Part shown: positions 53,439 through 60,894 of the stretch, piece by piece
Layout: each line of letters begins with the position of its first letter
Numbering within the stretch: position 1 is the stretch's first letter
Source: Desulfovibrio litoralis DSM 11393
GTDB lineage: Bacteria > Desulfobacterota > Desulfovibrionia > Desulfovibrionales > Desulfovibrionaceae
Direction: 5' to 3'
Assembly (NCBI RefSeq): GCF_900143255.1
Contig: NZ_FRDI01000009.1
Span: forward strand, 29,317 to 93,316
DNA length: 64,000 bases
Position numbers and translations under genes: made by a program
Notes under the pieces: model-generated
Seen by the model: only the letters and a program-made list of their open reading frames with translations
Database searches by the model: none
What the model was told of the DNA's origin: nothing

Positions 53439-55319
53439 ATGCAGCCGGCTCAAGTTTCAACAAGGACAGATAACCATTCAAAAGTATATACATTTTTTTC
53501 ATATATAAACAATAATCTTGAAAAACCTATTATAATTACAGGGCTTATAGGTTCTATCCTGCTTATAGTCTATCAATCTTTAGGGCGCTATATTTTTTCA
53601 AAATTTATTCCATGGATTACAGTTCCGGTTTGGACAGAGGAACTAGCTCGCTTCCTTTATATCTGGGCATCATACATGGCTATTCCCGTAACCATTCGTT
53701 TAAGAAGCAGTATTCGAGTTGACGTCATTTATGATAAACTTTCGCCTAAAGTACAGGGTATAAGTTGGATAGTTGTTGATTTAGCCTTTATGCTTATGTC
53801 GGCATGTATTTTTTATACCAGCTTGAGTTATCTGAGTATGCAATTGGAATATCACCAATATACTGCTGCGTTGCGTATTCCTTATTATATTCCTTACTTT
53901 GTTTTGCCTCTTGCTTTTGGGCTTATGAGTTTGCGTTTGCTTCAAGATCTTGTAAAACAAGCTATAGAGTCGGGTTTTATAAATAGTTGTATAGGTGTTG
54001 TGGTTTTTGTTCTTTTGTGTGTGCCTGTCTTTTTTTCTCAAGATATTAATGTGCTTTGGCTTTTATTCGGCTATTTTTTGGTAATGTTGTTTTTGGGTGT
54101 TCCAATCGCTATTTGCTTGGGGCTTGCCGCATTAGCAACTATAGTCGGAGCTGATACCCTGCCTATAGATTATGTGGCACAAATTCCTTTTACTTCAATA
54201 GACAGTATGCCGATTATGGCGATTCCGTTTTTTATTACTGCCGGGGTTTTAATGGGTGCAGGCGGGCTTTCTAAGCGTATTCTTGACCTTGCCGATTATC
54301 TTCTTGGAAGTTTACCGGGGGGAATAGCCTTAGTTAGTATTGGTGCGAGTATGTTTTTTGCCGCAATCAGCGGTTCGGGTCCTGCGACTGTTGCGGCGAT
54401 TGGTATGATTACTATTCCCGCAATGATCGAACGAGGTTACGATAAATACTTTGCAAGTTGCGTTGTTGCGGCGGCGGGTGCGATAGGGGTTATGATTCCT
54501 CCGAGTAATCCTTTTGTTGTTTACGGGGTAACGGCACAAGAATCTATAGGCAAACTCTTTATGGGCGGTATTATTCCCGGAATTCTCACAGGTTTGGGGC
54601 TTATGATCTACGCTTATTTTTATTCCAAGAAAAAGGGTTGGCTTGGGGTTGCCCGTGAAAAAAATACTAAAGAATTTATTCGAGTTTTTTGGGAAGCAAA
54701 ATGGGCATTGCTTGTTCCGGTTATCGTGCTTGGTGGTATTTACGGCGGAATAATGACTCCGACTGAAGCGGCGGCAGTAGGTTCATTATATGGTTTTATT
54801 GCCGGTATGTTTCTTTATAGAGAGTTATCATTTAAAAAACTGTTTGAATATTTACAAGAAGCCGGTGCAGCTTCGGCGGCTATTATTATTCTTATTGCCA
54901 TGGCGACTTTATTTGGAAATATTATGGCTATTGAAAGTGTTCCTGATGCTATGGCGACGCTTATTCTTAGTATTACCAATAATAAGATATTGGTTTTGTT
55001 AATGATAAATCTATTTCTTTTATTTGTTGGAACTTTTATGGAAGCCTTAGCAGCGATATTAATTTTAACTCCGATTTTACTGCCTATCGTTGTAAAACTT
55101 GGTGTTAACCCTGTTCACTTTGGGGTTATTATGGTTGTTAACTTGGCTATTGGATTCGTAACGCCTCCGGTTGGAGTAAACCTTTTTGTCGCTAGTTCTA
55201 TAAGTAAGTCAAAGCTATCTGATCTTGCTGTTGCGATTTTACCTTTCTTGGCGATTATGATTGCCGTATTGTTCCTTATTACCTATGTTCCCGCCTTACC
55301 TATGATGTTTATTAACTAA
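53439..55319 (+). CDS. TRAP transporter fused small and large membrane subunits (DctQM)
   Basis: 626 aa from ATG 53439, with AAGGAG nine bases upstream; the longer frame from 53382 has no such site. Residues about 30-190 are the four-helix DctQ domain (WTEELARFLYIWASYMAIP, SSIRVDVIYDKL); about 200-626 are DctM with some twelve helices, SGSGPATVAAIGMITIPAMI, GVMIPPSNPFVVYG, IYGGIMTPTEAAAVG and VTPPVGVNLFVASSI. Q and M are often fused in this family. It completes the transporter of the HisD-like cluster and is followed by a strong terminator. Confidence 0.93.
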   Translation: MQPAQVSTRTDNHSKVYTFFSYINNNLEKPIIITGLIGSILLIVYQSLGRYIFSKFIPWITVPVWTEELARFLYIWASYMAIPVTIRLRSSIRVDVIYDKLSPKVQGISWIVVDLAFMLMSACIFYTSLSYLSMQLEYHQYTAALRIPYYIPYFVLPLAFGLMSLRLLQDLVKQAIESGFINSCIGVVVFVLLCVPVFFSQDINVLWLLFGYFLVMLFLGVPIAICLGLAALATIVGADTLPIDYVAQIPFTSIDSMPIMAIPFFITAGVLMGAGGLSKRILDLADYLLGSLPGGIALVSIGASMFFAAISGSGPATVAAIGMITIPAMIERGYDKYFASCVVAAAGAIGVMIPPSNPFVVYGVTAQESIGKLFMGGIIPGILTGLGLMIYAYFYSKKKGWLGVAREKNTKEFIRVFWEAKWALLVPVIVLGGIYGGIMTPTEAAAVGSLYGFIAGMFLYRELSFKKLFEYLQEAGAASAAIIILIAMATLFGNIMAIESVPDAMATLILSITNNKILVLLMINLFLLFVGTFMEALAAILILTPILLPIVVKLGVNPVHFGVIMVVNLAIGFVTPPVGVNLFVASSISKSKLSDLAVAILPFLAIMIAVLFLITYVPALPMMFIN

Positions 55320-55339
55320 AAAATATGATTCTGTTTTAT

Positions 55340-55376
55340 AAAGGAAGATACTTTTTGTATCTTCCTTTGTTTTATT
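55340..55376 (+). terminator. Terminator after dctQM
   Basis: AAAGGAAGATAC (55340-55351) pairs perfectly with GTATCTTCCTTT (55357-55368) over a five-T loop, followed by GTTTTATT. A classical intrinsic terminator 20 bases after the stop. Confidence 0.85.
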
Positions 55377-55620
55377 AGAGAGTATTCATAGTAGTTTCTA
55401 AGTGGCTTTTGTTATGAAGACACTCCAAAAAGCACGCATTAATAAAAAGCAACTGGTGGGCTTTGCCTGCCGGTGGGCATTAAAAAACTTGGGGTGGGCT
55501 TCGAGGTATCCCAGAAATAAAGGGAAAATTTAATTTTTATGTAAAAGGATTAGGTTTTGTAGCTTAAAAAGCATAAAACGATGATAAAAGAACGTAAAAT
55601 GGAGTTTCGTAATGGTCTTT
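55377..55620 (+). repeat. Dispersed intergenic repeat, copy 5 (long form)
   Basis: It begins GAGAGTATTCATAGTAGTTTC, has the core AAGTGGCTTTTGTTATGAAG and CACTCCAAAAAGCACG, and ends with AAAACGATGATAAAAGAACG and GGAGTTTCGTAATGGTCTT. Both ends and the order match copy 6 downstream of the GntR gene in the same orientation. Confidence 0.6.
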
Positions 55621-55718
55621 ATTAAAAGATATTAAAATAAATTATTGATTTAATTTGTATAATTTTAAGTTGTTTTATCGGTTTAATAAGTTTAAAAGCT
55701 TGACTTTATATACATAGT

Positions 55719-55799
55719 CATTTAATCGGATTAAATGAGAAATTAATAATATATATTATATATTACATATTTGTTTAATTGATAAACAATTGTAATATA
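55719..55799 (+). promoter_or_regulatory. Inverted repeats upstream of the GntR gene, probable operator region
   Basis: CATTTAAT/ATTAAATG with a three-base loop at 55719-55737. Further on, nested repeats TATATTACA (55759-55767) with TGTAATATA (55791-55799), and TTGTTTA (55771-55777) with TAAACAA (55783-55789). The last ends 23 bases before the GntR start codon. GntR regulators commonly bind such sites in their own leader; binding here is inferred. Confidence 0.45.
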
Positions 55800-55822
55800 C
55801 AGGCAGGTCAGAAAAAGATATT

Positions 55823-56545
55823 ATGAAAAAAATTAATTTTATTCCTCTTTATCTTCAAGTAAAAAACGATATTCTTAGTAGAATCCTTGCCGGAGAATGG
55901 CCTCCTCATACCTTTTTGCCAAATGAATTTGTGTTGGCAGAACAATATGGCGTAAGTCAAGGAACTTTGCGTAAAGGATTGGAAGAATTAACTTTAGAAA
56001 AATATATCGTCAGAGCACAGGGAAAAGGCACTATTGTTGCCCCTATTGACGAAACTTCTTCGATTTTTCCATTTTATCTTTTGTATGATAAGAATAACAC
56101 AAGAATTTTTCCGTCGACCGAAACTTTAAAAACCGAGTTACTCTCTCCGCCTGTTCATATTGCTGAAAAATTAAGAATTAAACCCACTGATTCCGTTATG
56201 TTTGCCGAAAGAATCAGAATTCTTAATGGAAAGACTATGTTAAACGAGGCTCTTTATCTTTCGCCAAGCCCCTTTCCGCCGGATACCCTTAAAAATCTTA
56301 AAACCTTGCCAAATACCGTTTATGCTTTTTATTTAAAAGAGTTTGGAATTCGTATAAGCCATGCAATAGAACAAATGATTGCGGTTATGCCTGATGAGTC
56401 TGATATTCAACGCTTAAACGTAAAACCAAACGAACCTTTGTTGATGGTTTGTCGAATTTCATATGATGTTAACAAAATTCCCGTTGAATATCGAATAAGT
56501 AAAATAAATTCACAGGAATATGCTTATAAATTTAAAATTAATTAA
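55823..56545 (+). CDS. GntR-family transcriptional regulator (UTRA type)
   Basis: 240 aa. N-terminal winged helix (about 5-72): PLYLQVKNDILSRILAGEWP, LPNEFVLAEQYGVSQGTLRKGLEEL, RAQGKGTIV. C-terminal UTRA ligand-binding domain (about 90-238): MFAERIRILNGKTMLNEALYLS and IEQMIAVMPDESD, ending in the typical LLMVCRISYDVNKIPVEYRIS strand. It sits between two TRAP operons and likely controls one or both in response to a sugar-acid or sulfonate ligand; the ligand is not predictable. Copies 5 and 6 of the dispersed repeat flank it. Confidence 0.92.
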   Translation: MKKINFIPLYLQVKNDILSRILAGEWPPHTFLPNEFVLAEQYGVSQGTLRKGLEELTLEKYIVRAQGKGTIVAPIDETSSIFPFYLLYDKNNTRIFPSTETLKTELLSPPVHIAEKLRIKPTDSVMFAERIRILNGKTMLNEALYLSPSPFPPDTLKNLKTLPNTVYAFYLKEFGIRISHAIEQMIAVMPDESDIQRLNVKPNEPLLMVCRISYDVNKIPVEYRISKINSQEYAYKFKIN

Positions 56546-56556
56546 AGCCAACAAAT

Positions 56557-56746
56557 GAGACTATTGTGAAATGGTCTCTAAGTGGCTTTAGTTAGGAAGA
56601 CACTCCAAAAAACACGAATAAATCCAACGGCTGACTTTGCCTGTCAGTTGATTTGGGGGCTTTTGAGGCTTAAAACGCTTTACTATGTTCATACAGAACC
56701 TAAAACGATGATAAAAGCACGCAAAACAGAGTTTTTCAATGGTCTT
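56557..56746 (+). repeat. Dispersed intergenic repeat, copy 6 (long form)
   Basis: GAGACTATTGTGAAATGGTC, TCTAAGTGGCTTTAGTTAGG, AAGACACTCCAAAAAACACG, then a variable part with GACTTTGCCTGTCAGTTG and the end AAAACGATGATAAAAGCACG plus AATGGTCTTAAG. Same direction as copy 5, so the GntR gene lies between direct repeats. Confidence 0.6.
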
Positions 56747-56768
56747 AAGTTGATTATTTATTGTTCAT

Positions 56769-56813
56769 AAAAAAAAATACTGCCCGATAAAATCAAGCAG
56801 TATTTTTTATTTT
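56769..56813. terminator. Bidirectional terminator between GntR and dctP
   Basis: AAAAAATACTGC pairs with GCAGTATTTTTT around a 14-base loop, with A-rich sequence before and T-rich sequence after, so it can work on both strands. It separates the convergent GntR and TRAP transcripts. Confidence 0.8.
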
Positions 56814-56827
56814 AACTTGTTAAGAGA

Positions 56828-57829
56828 CTAAGGTTTTTTAATATTTAAGGTTTTAAGAATTCCGTTAAATAGTTTTTCGTCTTTGATAAGTTTGTAATAA
56901 TCGGGCCAAATAGCACGAGATTTATCTATCCAAACTTGTTCGTCGCTTGGGCGACCGTCTAAAACCATGCCGTTAGCAAGCAATATCTTTTTGCCGGCTT
57001 CGTCCATTTTTGCGGCTTCGGCAATAGCGTAAGCAGTTGCTTCACGTCCGGCTTTTATAATAGCTTCTTGTACTTTTGGGCTTTGTTTTTCAAACCACAT
57101 TTCAGAAACAACAAGTGGGTTAATCGCCAGTTTGTAACGCAGATCGGTTACATATTTTTGAACTTCATAAAACTTTAACGAAGCCAAAGAAATATAGGTC
57201 ATTTCAAGCCCGTCAACAACACCTTGTTGCAAAGCACTGAACAATTCGCCAAAAGCAAGAGGAACACCATCAGAACCCCAAGCTCTAAAAGTTGCCAATT
57301 GAATAGCGTTATTAGGTAGGCGTATTTTTAAGCCTTTAATATCGTTAATTGTTTTTACGGGTTTTTTGCTGTTGCTTAAAACACGAAAACCTTGAACGCC
57401 CCAAGCTACGGGACGCACATCGCTCTCGGCAATCATAACACGCACAAGGTCAGCTTCGTTTTCTTTAAGCACCTTGGCAAATTCTTCATTGCTGGTAAAT
57501 AAAAAAGGAAGATCCAAAGCACTGTACGAAGTTGCGAAAGAACTTACGTTGTTTGATGCTAAAACAGTGGCTTGAATAATGTTGGTTTGTACATCTTGGA
57601 AGGCGTTTTGTTCCGCACCGATTTGTCCACCGGGGAAGATTTCTACCTTAACGTCCACACCAGAGGCTTCTACCAACTCTTTAAATTTAAGAGCCAAAAC
57701 TTGATACGGGTCTGAAGGGTCTGCCACGTTACCGTGTGCAAGCTTCATTACAACTTCCGCCTGAGCCGGCTGGATCATAATCGCAGCCAAAAACATAGCC
57801 ATTACAATACGTTTCACATGCTTAAACAT
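56828..57829 (-). CDS. dctP: TRAP transporter periplasmic binding protein (DctP), second system
   Basis: 333 aa with signal peptide about 1-24 (MIQPAQAE). DctP motifs: VMKLAHGNVADPSDPYQVLALKF, VEIFPGGQIGAEQNAFQDV, DLPFLFTS, IKGLKIRLPNNAIQL with the conserved arginine, and ALQQGVVDGLEM. Last gene of the minus-strand order dctQ-dctM-dctP, 19 bases after dctM. It differs clearly in sequence from the other DctP in the window, so a different substrate is likely. Confidence 0.94.
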   Translation of the reverse strand: MFKHVKRIVMAMFLAAIMIQPAQAEVVMKLAHGNVADPSDPYQVLALKFKELVEASGVDVKVEIFPGGQIGAEQNAFQDVQTNIIQATVLASNNVSSFATSYSALDLPFLFTSNEEFAKVLKENEADLVRVMIAESDVRPVAWGVQGFRVLSNSKKPVKTINDIKGLKIRLPNNAIQLATFRAWGSDGVPLAFGELFSALQQGVVDGLEMTYISLASLKFYEVQKYVTDLRYKLAINPLVVSEMWFEKQSPKVQEAIIKAGREATAYAIAEAAKMDEAGKKILLANGMVLDGRPSDEQVWIDKSRAIWPDYYKLIKDEKLFNGILKTLNIKKP

Positions 57830-57848
57830 TGTTTTCTCCTTTTTTAGA

Positions 57849-59132
57849 CTATTTTCCTATAAGGTTTGGTAGCCAGAGAACAAGCTCTTGTCCAAAACTT
57901 ACAAACATGAATATGGTTATAATTAAAGCCAAGGTGAACGGAATAATTGCCTTGGTTGCCCTTTCCAAACTGATATTTGTTATATTCATAACTATAAAGA
58001 GGTTTGGTCCGAGAGGCGGACTCAATAAAGCGATTTCATTTGCCATTACCCAGATTATTCCAAAGAAAATAGGGTCAATTCCAAATTTTGTAATTACCGG
58101 AATAAGAATTGGTGCTAAAATAACGATTGTCGCAAGGGTATCCATAAACATACCCAAAAAGAACAGAAAGATTACAATAAGATATAAAACAACGGTCGCA
58201 TTATCGGTAACACCAAGCAGTAAAGCAGTAAGTTTTTGCGGTACTTGATAAAGAGTTAAAAAGTGTCCGAAAAGCATAGAAACACCGACAACAACAACCA
58301 TAGTAGAAACCGAGAGAATAGTTATACGCAAGGCAACAATAAAGCCTTCCCAATCTAAGGCTTTATTTACAATACCAAGAAGAAGCGCATAAAATACGGC
58401 AACACAAGAAGCCTCAACCGGTGTAAAAATTCCCGAATAAATTCCACCAAGAATAATTACAGGGGTCATTAAGGCAAAAAAGTTTTTACGGAAACAAACC
58501 ATAACGTCTTTTACGCTATGTTTTTTTGTTGAACCGCCAAAGCCTTTCTTTTTTGCAATAGCGTAAGCCGTTAGCATAAGTACCAAACCAACCGTCAAAC
58601 CCGGAACAACACCTGCTAAAAAGAGGCTTGAGATAGAAACGTTGGCAATAACACCATATAAAATCATCGGGTTACTCGGTGGAATAAGAATTCCTAAAGT
58701 ACCACCCGTAGCACAAACCCCGGAGGCATAATCAATAGAATAACCACGGCGTATCATAGAAGGTATCATAAGGCTTCCCATCGCCGCAACAGTACCCGGC
58801 CCGGAACCAATAATAGCGGCAAAAAACATACAGCCTAAAATAGTAACAATGCCTAACCCGCCCATCATACGACCGACCAGCATTTCACAAAATTCTACTA
58901 TTTGTCCCGCTATGTTTCCTTTTTCCATTAGAGAACCGGCTAAAATAAAAGCAGGAACAGCCAAAAGGGGAAACATTTCCGTTATTTTATATAAATCAAG
59001 AGGAATAATAGACATCGGCGTTGAACTAAAAAACAAAACAAAAACAGTAGCCGCACCTATTGCAACGAAAATAGGCACACCGATAAACAAAAGAAAGAAA
59101 AGTGCAATCCAAATAAGAACTGTAATATCCAT
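57849..59132 (-). CDS. dctM: TRAP transporter large membrane subunit (DctM)
   Basis: 427 aa with about twelve helices. Family motifs: PLLAVPAFILAGSLMEKGNI, IGSGPGTVAAMGSLMIPSMI, GILIPPSNPMILYGV, IYSGIFTPVEASCVAVFYA and LSPPLGPNLFIVMNIT. Its start overlaps the dctQ stop by one base, indicating coupled translation. Transports the DctP-bound substrate with sodium. Confidence 0.95.
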   Translation of the reverse strand: MDITVLIWIALFFLLFIGVPIFVAIGAATVFVLFFSSTPMSIIPLDLYKITEMFPLLAVPAFILAGSLMEKGNIAGQIVEFCEMLVGRMMGGLGIVTILGCMFFAAIIGSGPGTVAAMGSLMIPSMIRRGYSIDYASGVCATGGTLGILIPPSNPMILYGVIANVSISSLFLAGVVPGLTVGLVLMLTAYAIAKKKGFGGSTKKHSVKDVMVCFRKNFFALMTPVIILGGIYSGIFTPVEASCVAVFYALLLGIVNKALDWEGFIVALRITILSVSTMVVVVGVSMLFGHFLTLYQVPQKLTALLLGVTDNATVVLYLIVIFLFFLGMFMDTLATIVILAPILIPVITKFGIDPIFFGIIWVMANEIALLSPPLGPNLFIVMNITNISLERATKAIIPFTLALIITIFMFVSFGQELVLWLPNLIGK

Positions 59133-59638
59133 TAGTCATCTCCTGCATGAAATAGTGGAGAAAAATCCCTGTCTTTTATCATAATTACCCAAAGCTGTAT
59201 AATGCGGATACTTTGCAGGGCAAAACCCAGAGGAATAATTGCAAAAATCCAACGCAAATCAATTAACAAAGCACCGGAAATTTGTGGTCTTCTTGCCATC
59301 ATCTGAATATATTCAATGCAATAATAAATAACAACAAGATTAAACGCCAGCCAAATGAGCGAAGATAACGTTGCACAAGCAAGGCGTATTGAATACGGAA
59401 GTTTTTTAAGATGGGCACTAACCCGTATATGAGTATTGTATCTTGCACCAATAGCCGCCGAGATATAAACAAGAGCGAGTAAGGCAAAACGCGATAATTC
59501 TTCCGCCCAACCTATTGAACGCCCAAATCCAAATCTGGCGATAACTTGAATAAACTGTAATCCGATAATACTGAACAACATTACACCACATAGGGCGAGT
59601 TCCATATTATCAAGATATTTTAAGGTTCTTTTCCACAT
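59132..59638 (-). CDS. dctQ: TRAP transporter small membrane subunit (DctQ)
   Basis: 168 aa with four helices (about 15-35, 50-70, 87-108, 128-150). DctQ signature: RSIGWAEELSRFALLALVYISAAIGARYNTHIRVSA. A near-perfect AGGAGGGAT ribosome site lies just before ATG 59638. First gene of the operon, divergent from the aldolase gene. Confidence 0.93.
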   Translation of the reverse strand: MWKRTLKYLDNMELALCGVMLFSIIGLQFIQVIARFGFGRSIGWAEELSRFALLALVYISAAIGARYNTHIRVSAHLKKLPYSIRLACATLSSLIWLAFNLVVIYYCIEYIQMMARRPQISGALLIDLRWIFAIIPLGFALQSIRIIQLWVIMIKDRDFSPLFHAGDD

Positions 59639-59683
59639 TTATCCCTCCTACTTAAAAAGGTGTTGTCAATCAGCATTTTTTGA

Positions 59684-59719
59684 TTTAGTATAATTATACA
59701 ATAATGTAATTATACTAAA
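59684..59719. promoter_or_regulatory. Operator-like inverted repeat between dctQ and the aldolase gene
   Basis: TTTAGTATAATTA (59684-59696) and TAATTATACTAAA (59707-59719) are perfect inverted copies with a ten-base spacer; GTATAATTATAC inside the left arm is itself a palindrome. It overlaps the predicted dctQ -10 box, so a bound repressor would block that promoter and perhaps the divergent one. Binding protein unknown; GntR at 55823 is a candidate. Confidence 0.55.
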
Positions 59720-59737
59720 TTGTACTTTTTCTGATAA
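59709..59737 (-). promoter_or_regulatory. Predicted promoter of dctQ-dctM-dctP
   Basis: On the minus strand TTATCA (59732-59737) and TATAAT (59709-59714) are 17 bases apart, about 70 bases upstream of the dctQ start. Confidence 0.5.
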
Positions 59738-59924
59738 TATGCTACACTAAAATCTAAGTCAATCTTTTATGACAATTAATTGTATTTTATGTAACTATTT
59801 CATGTTAGAGCTTGTTTCCTCTGAATTAACTTGCTGTATATGTTGTATTTTTTTATTTATAAAAATGTAATGTTTTTTGCTTAATAAACATTTTAACTCT
59901 TTTTAACCGAGCGAGGTTGCTGTT

Positions 59925-60767
59925 ATGAAATTACATACGATTAAAAATTTATTTGCTAAATCTGAAAAAACTGATTGGGCTTTGCCTCATTTTAATACAC
60001 ATAATGCCGAGCTTGTGCGTGCGGTAATTAAAGCGGCTGAGGCGGAAAAGGCTCCTGTAATTATTGCGGTTGGCCCTTCTTCTATTTCCCACCTTGGTTC
60101 TTTGGCGGCTTTAAGTGAGTTGATTAAAGTAATGGTAAAAGAAAGTTCCGCTTCTGTTGCCTTACACCTTGATCATGCTAAAGATATTAATTTGGTGAAA
60201 GCGGCTCTTGATTGTGGTTTTAGTTCCGTAATGTTTGACGGTTCTTCTTTGGAGTATGCCGAAAACGTAAGACTCACCTCAGAAGTTGTAAAAATGGCTC
60301 ATGATAAGGGTGCTGATGCAGAGGGCGAAATAGGAATGGTGCCACACGGAGCTGATGCAATTGGCAAAACTCCTTTGACAGATATAGAGCAAGCTCTTGA
60401 ATTTGCTGAAAAAACAAAAGTTGATTTGTTGGCGGTTTCTGTGGGTTCTTCTCACAGTATGCGTTCACAAGACGCCACTTTAGATGTTGAATTGATCAAA
60501 AAAATCTATACGGCTGGAAAAGTTCCGCTTGTTTTACACGGTGGAAGCGGTGTTGTTGATGCTGATATTAAGCGTGCTATTCCTTGCGGTTTGCGTAAAA
60601 TTAATATTAATACGGCTTTAAAAATGGCGTTTGTAAACGGAATTGAGAAAGAATTGGCAAAAGATAAAACTATTGACATGCTTCCTTTATTCCAAAGTGG
60701 AATGAATAGTGCCGAGGCTTATGCGATTGATCGAATTAAGCTTTGTAATGCGTCAAATAGGGCGTAA
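59925..60767 (+). CDS. Class II (zinc) ketose-bisphosphate aldolase family protein
   Basis: 280 aa, Fba/GatY/KbaY-like. Metal and substrate motifs: LPHFNTHNAELV near the N-terminus, VALHLDHAKD (catalytic aspartate and zinc histidine at about 85), VMFDGSSLEYAENV, AEGEIGMVPHG, LHGGSGV and RKININTALK. Such enzymes split ketose 1-phosphates or bisphosphates to dihydroxyacetone phosphate and an aldehyde. It precedes a YihV-like sugar kinase and is divergent from a TRAP importer. I infer cleavage of the kinase product, possibly sulfofructose 1-phosphate; an ordinary tagatose- or fructose-type substrate is not excluded. Confidence 0.88.
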   Translation: MKLHTIKNLFAKSEKTDWALPHFNTHNAELVRAVIKAAEAEKAPVIIAVGPSSISHLGSLAALSELIKVMVKESSASVALHLDHAKDINLVKAALDCGFSSVMFDGSSLEYAENVRLTSEVVKMAHDKGADAEGEIGMVPHGADAIGKTPLTDIEQALEFAEKTKVDLLAVSVGSSHSMRSQDATLDVELIKKIYTAGKVPLVLHGGSGVVDADIKRAIPCGLRKININTALKMAFVNGIEKELAKDKTIDMLPLFQSGMNSAEAYAIDRIKLCNASNRA

Positions 60768-60816
60768 ATGTAATAGTCTTAATTTACTAAGGTTGCCGAA
60801 ATCAAAATGTTTTTAA

Positions 60817-60831
60817 TCTTGAATTTCAAGA
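60817..60831. promoter_or_regulatory. Short palindrome between aldolase and kinase genes
   Basis: TCTTGAATTTCAAGA is a perfect palindrome about one central base, in the 127-base gap. It could be an operator or a small hairpin; nothing else supports a function. Confidence 0.25.
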
Positions 60832-60894
60832 AAACGGCTTGATTTGTCTTGGTTTTTTATTAACTTATCAATAATTTATTGAAGACTTATATCA

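Larger units (their letters stand above)
55320..55822. other. Intergenic region before the GntR gene
   Basis: No gene seen. It contains the dctQM terminator (55340-55376), a long copy of the dispersed repeat (55377-55620), and two inverted repeats (55719-55737 and 55759-55799) close to the GntR start. Confidence 0.6.
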
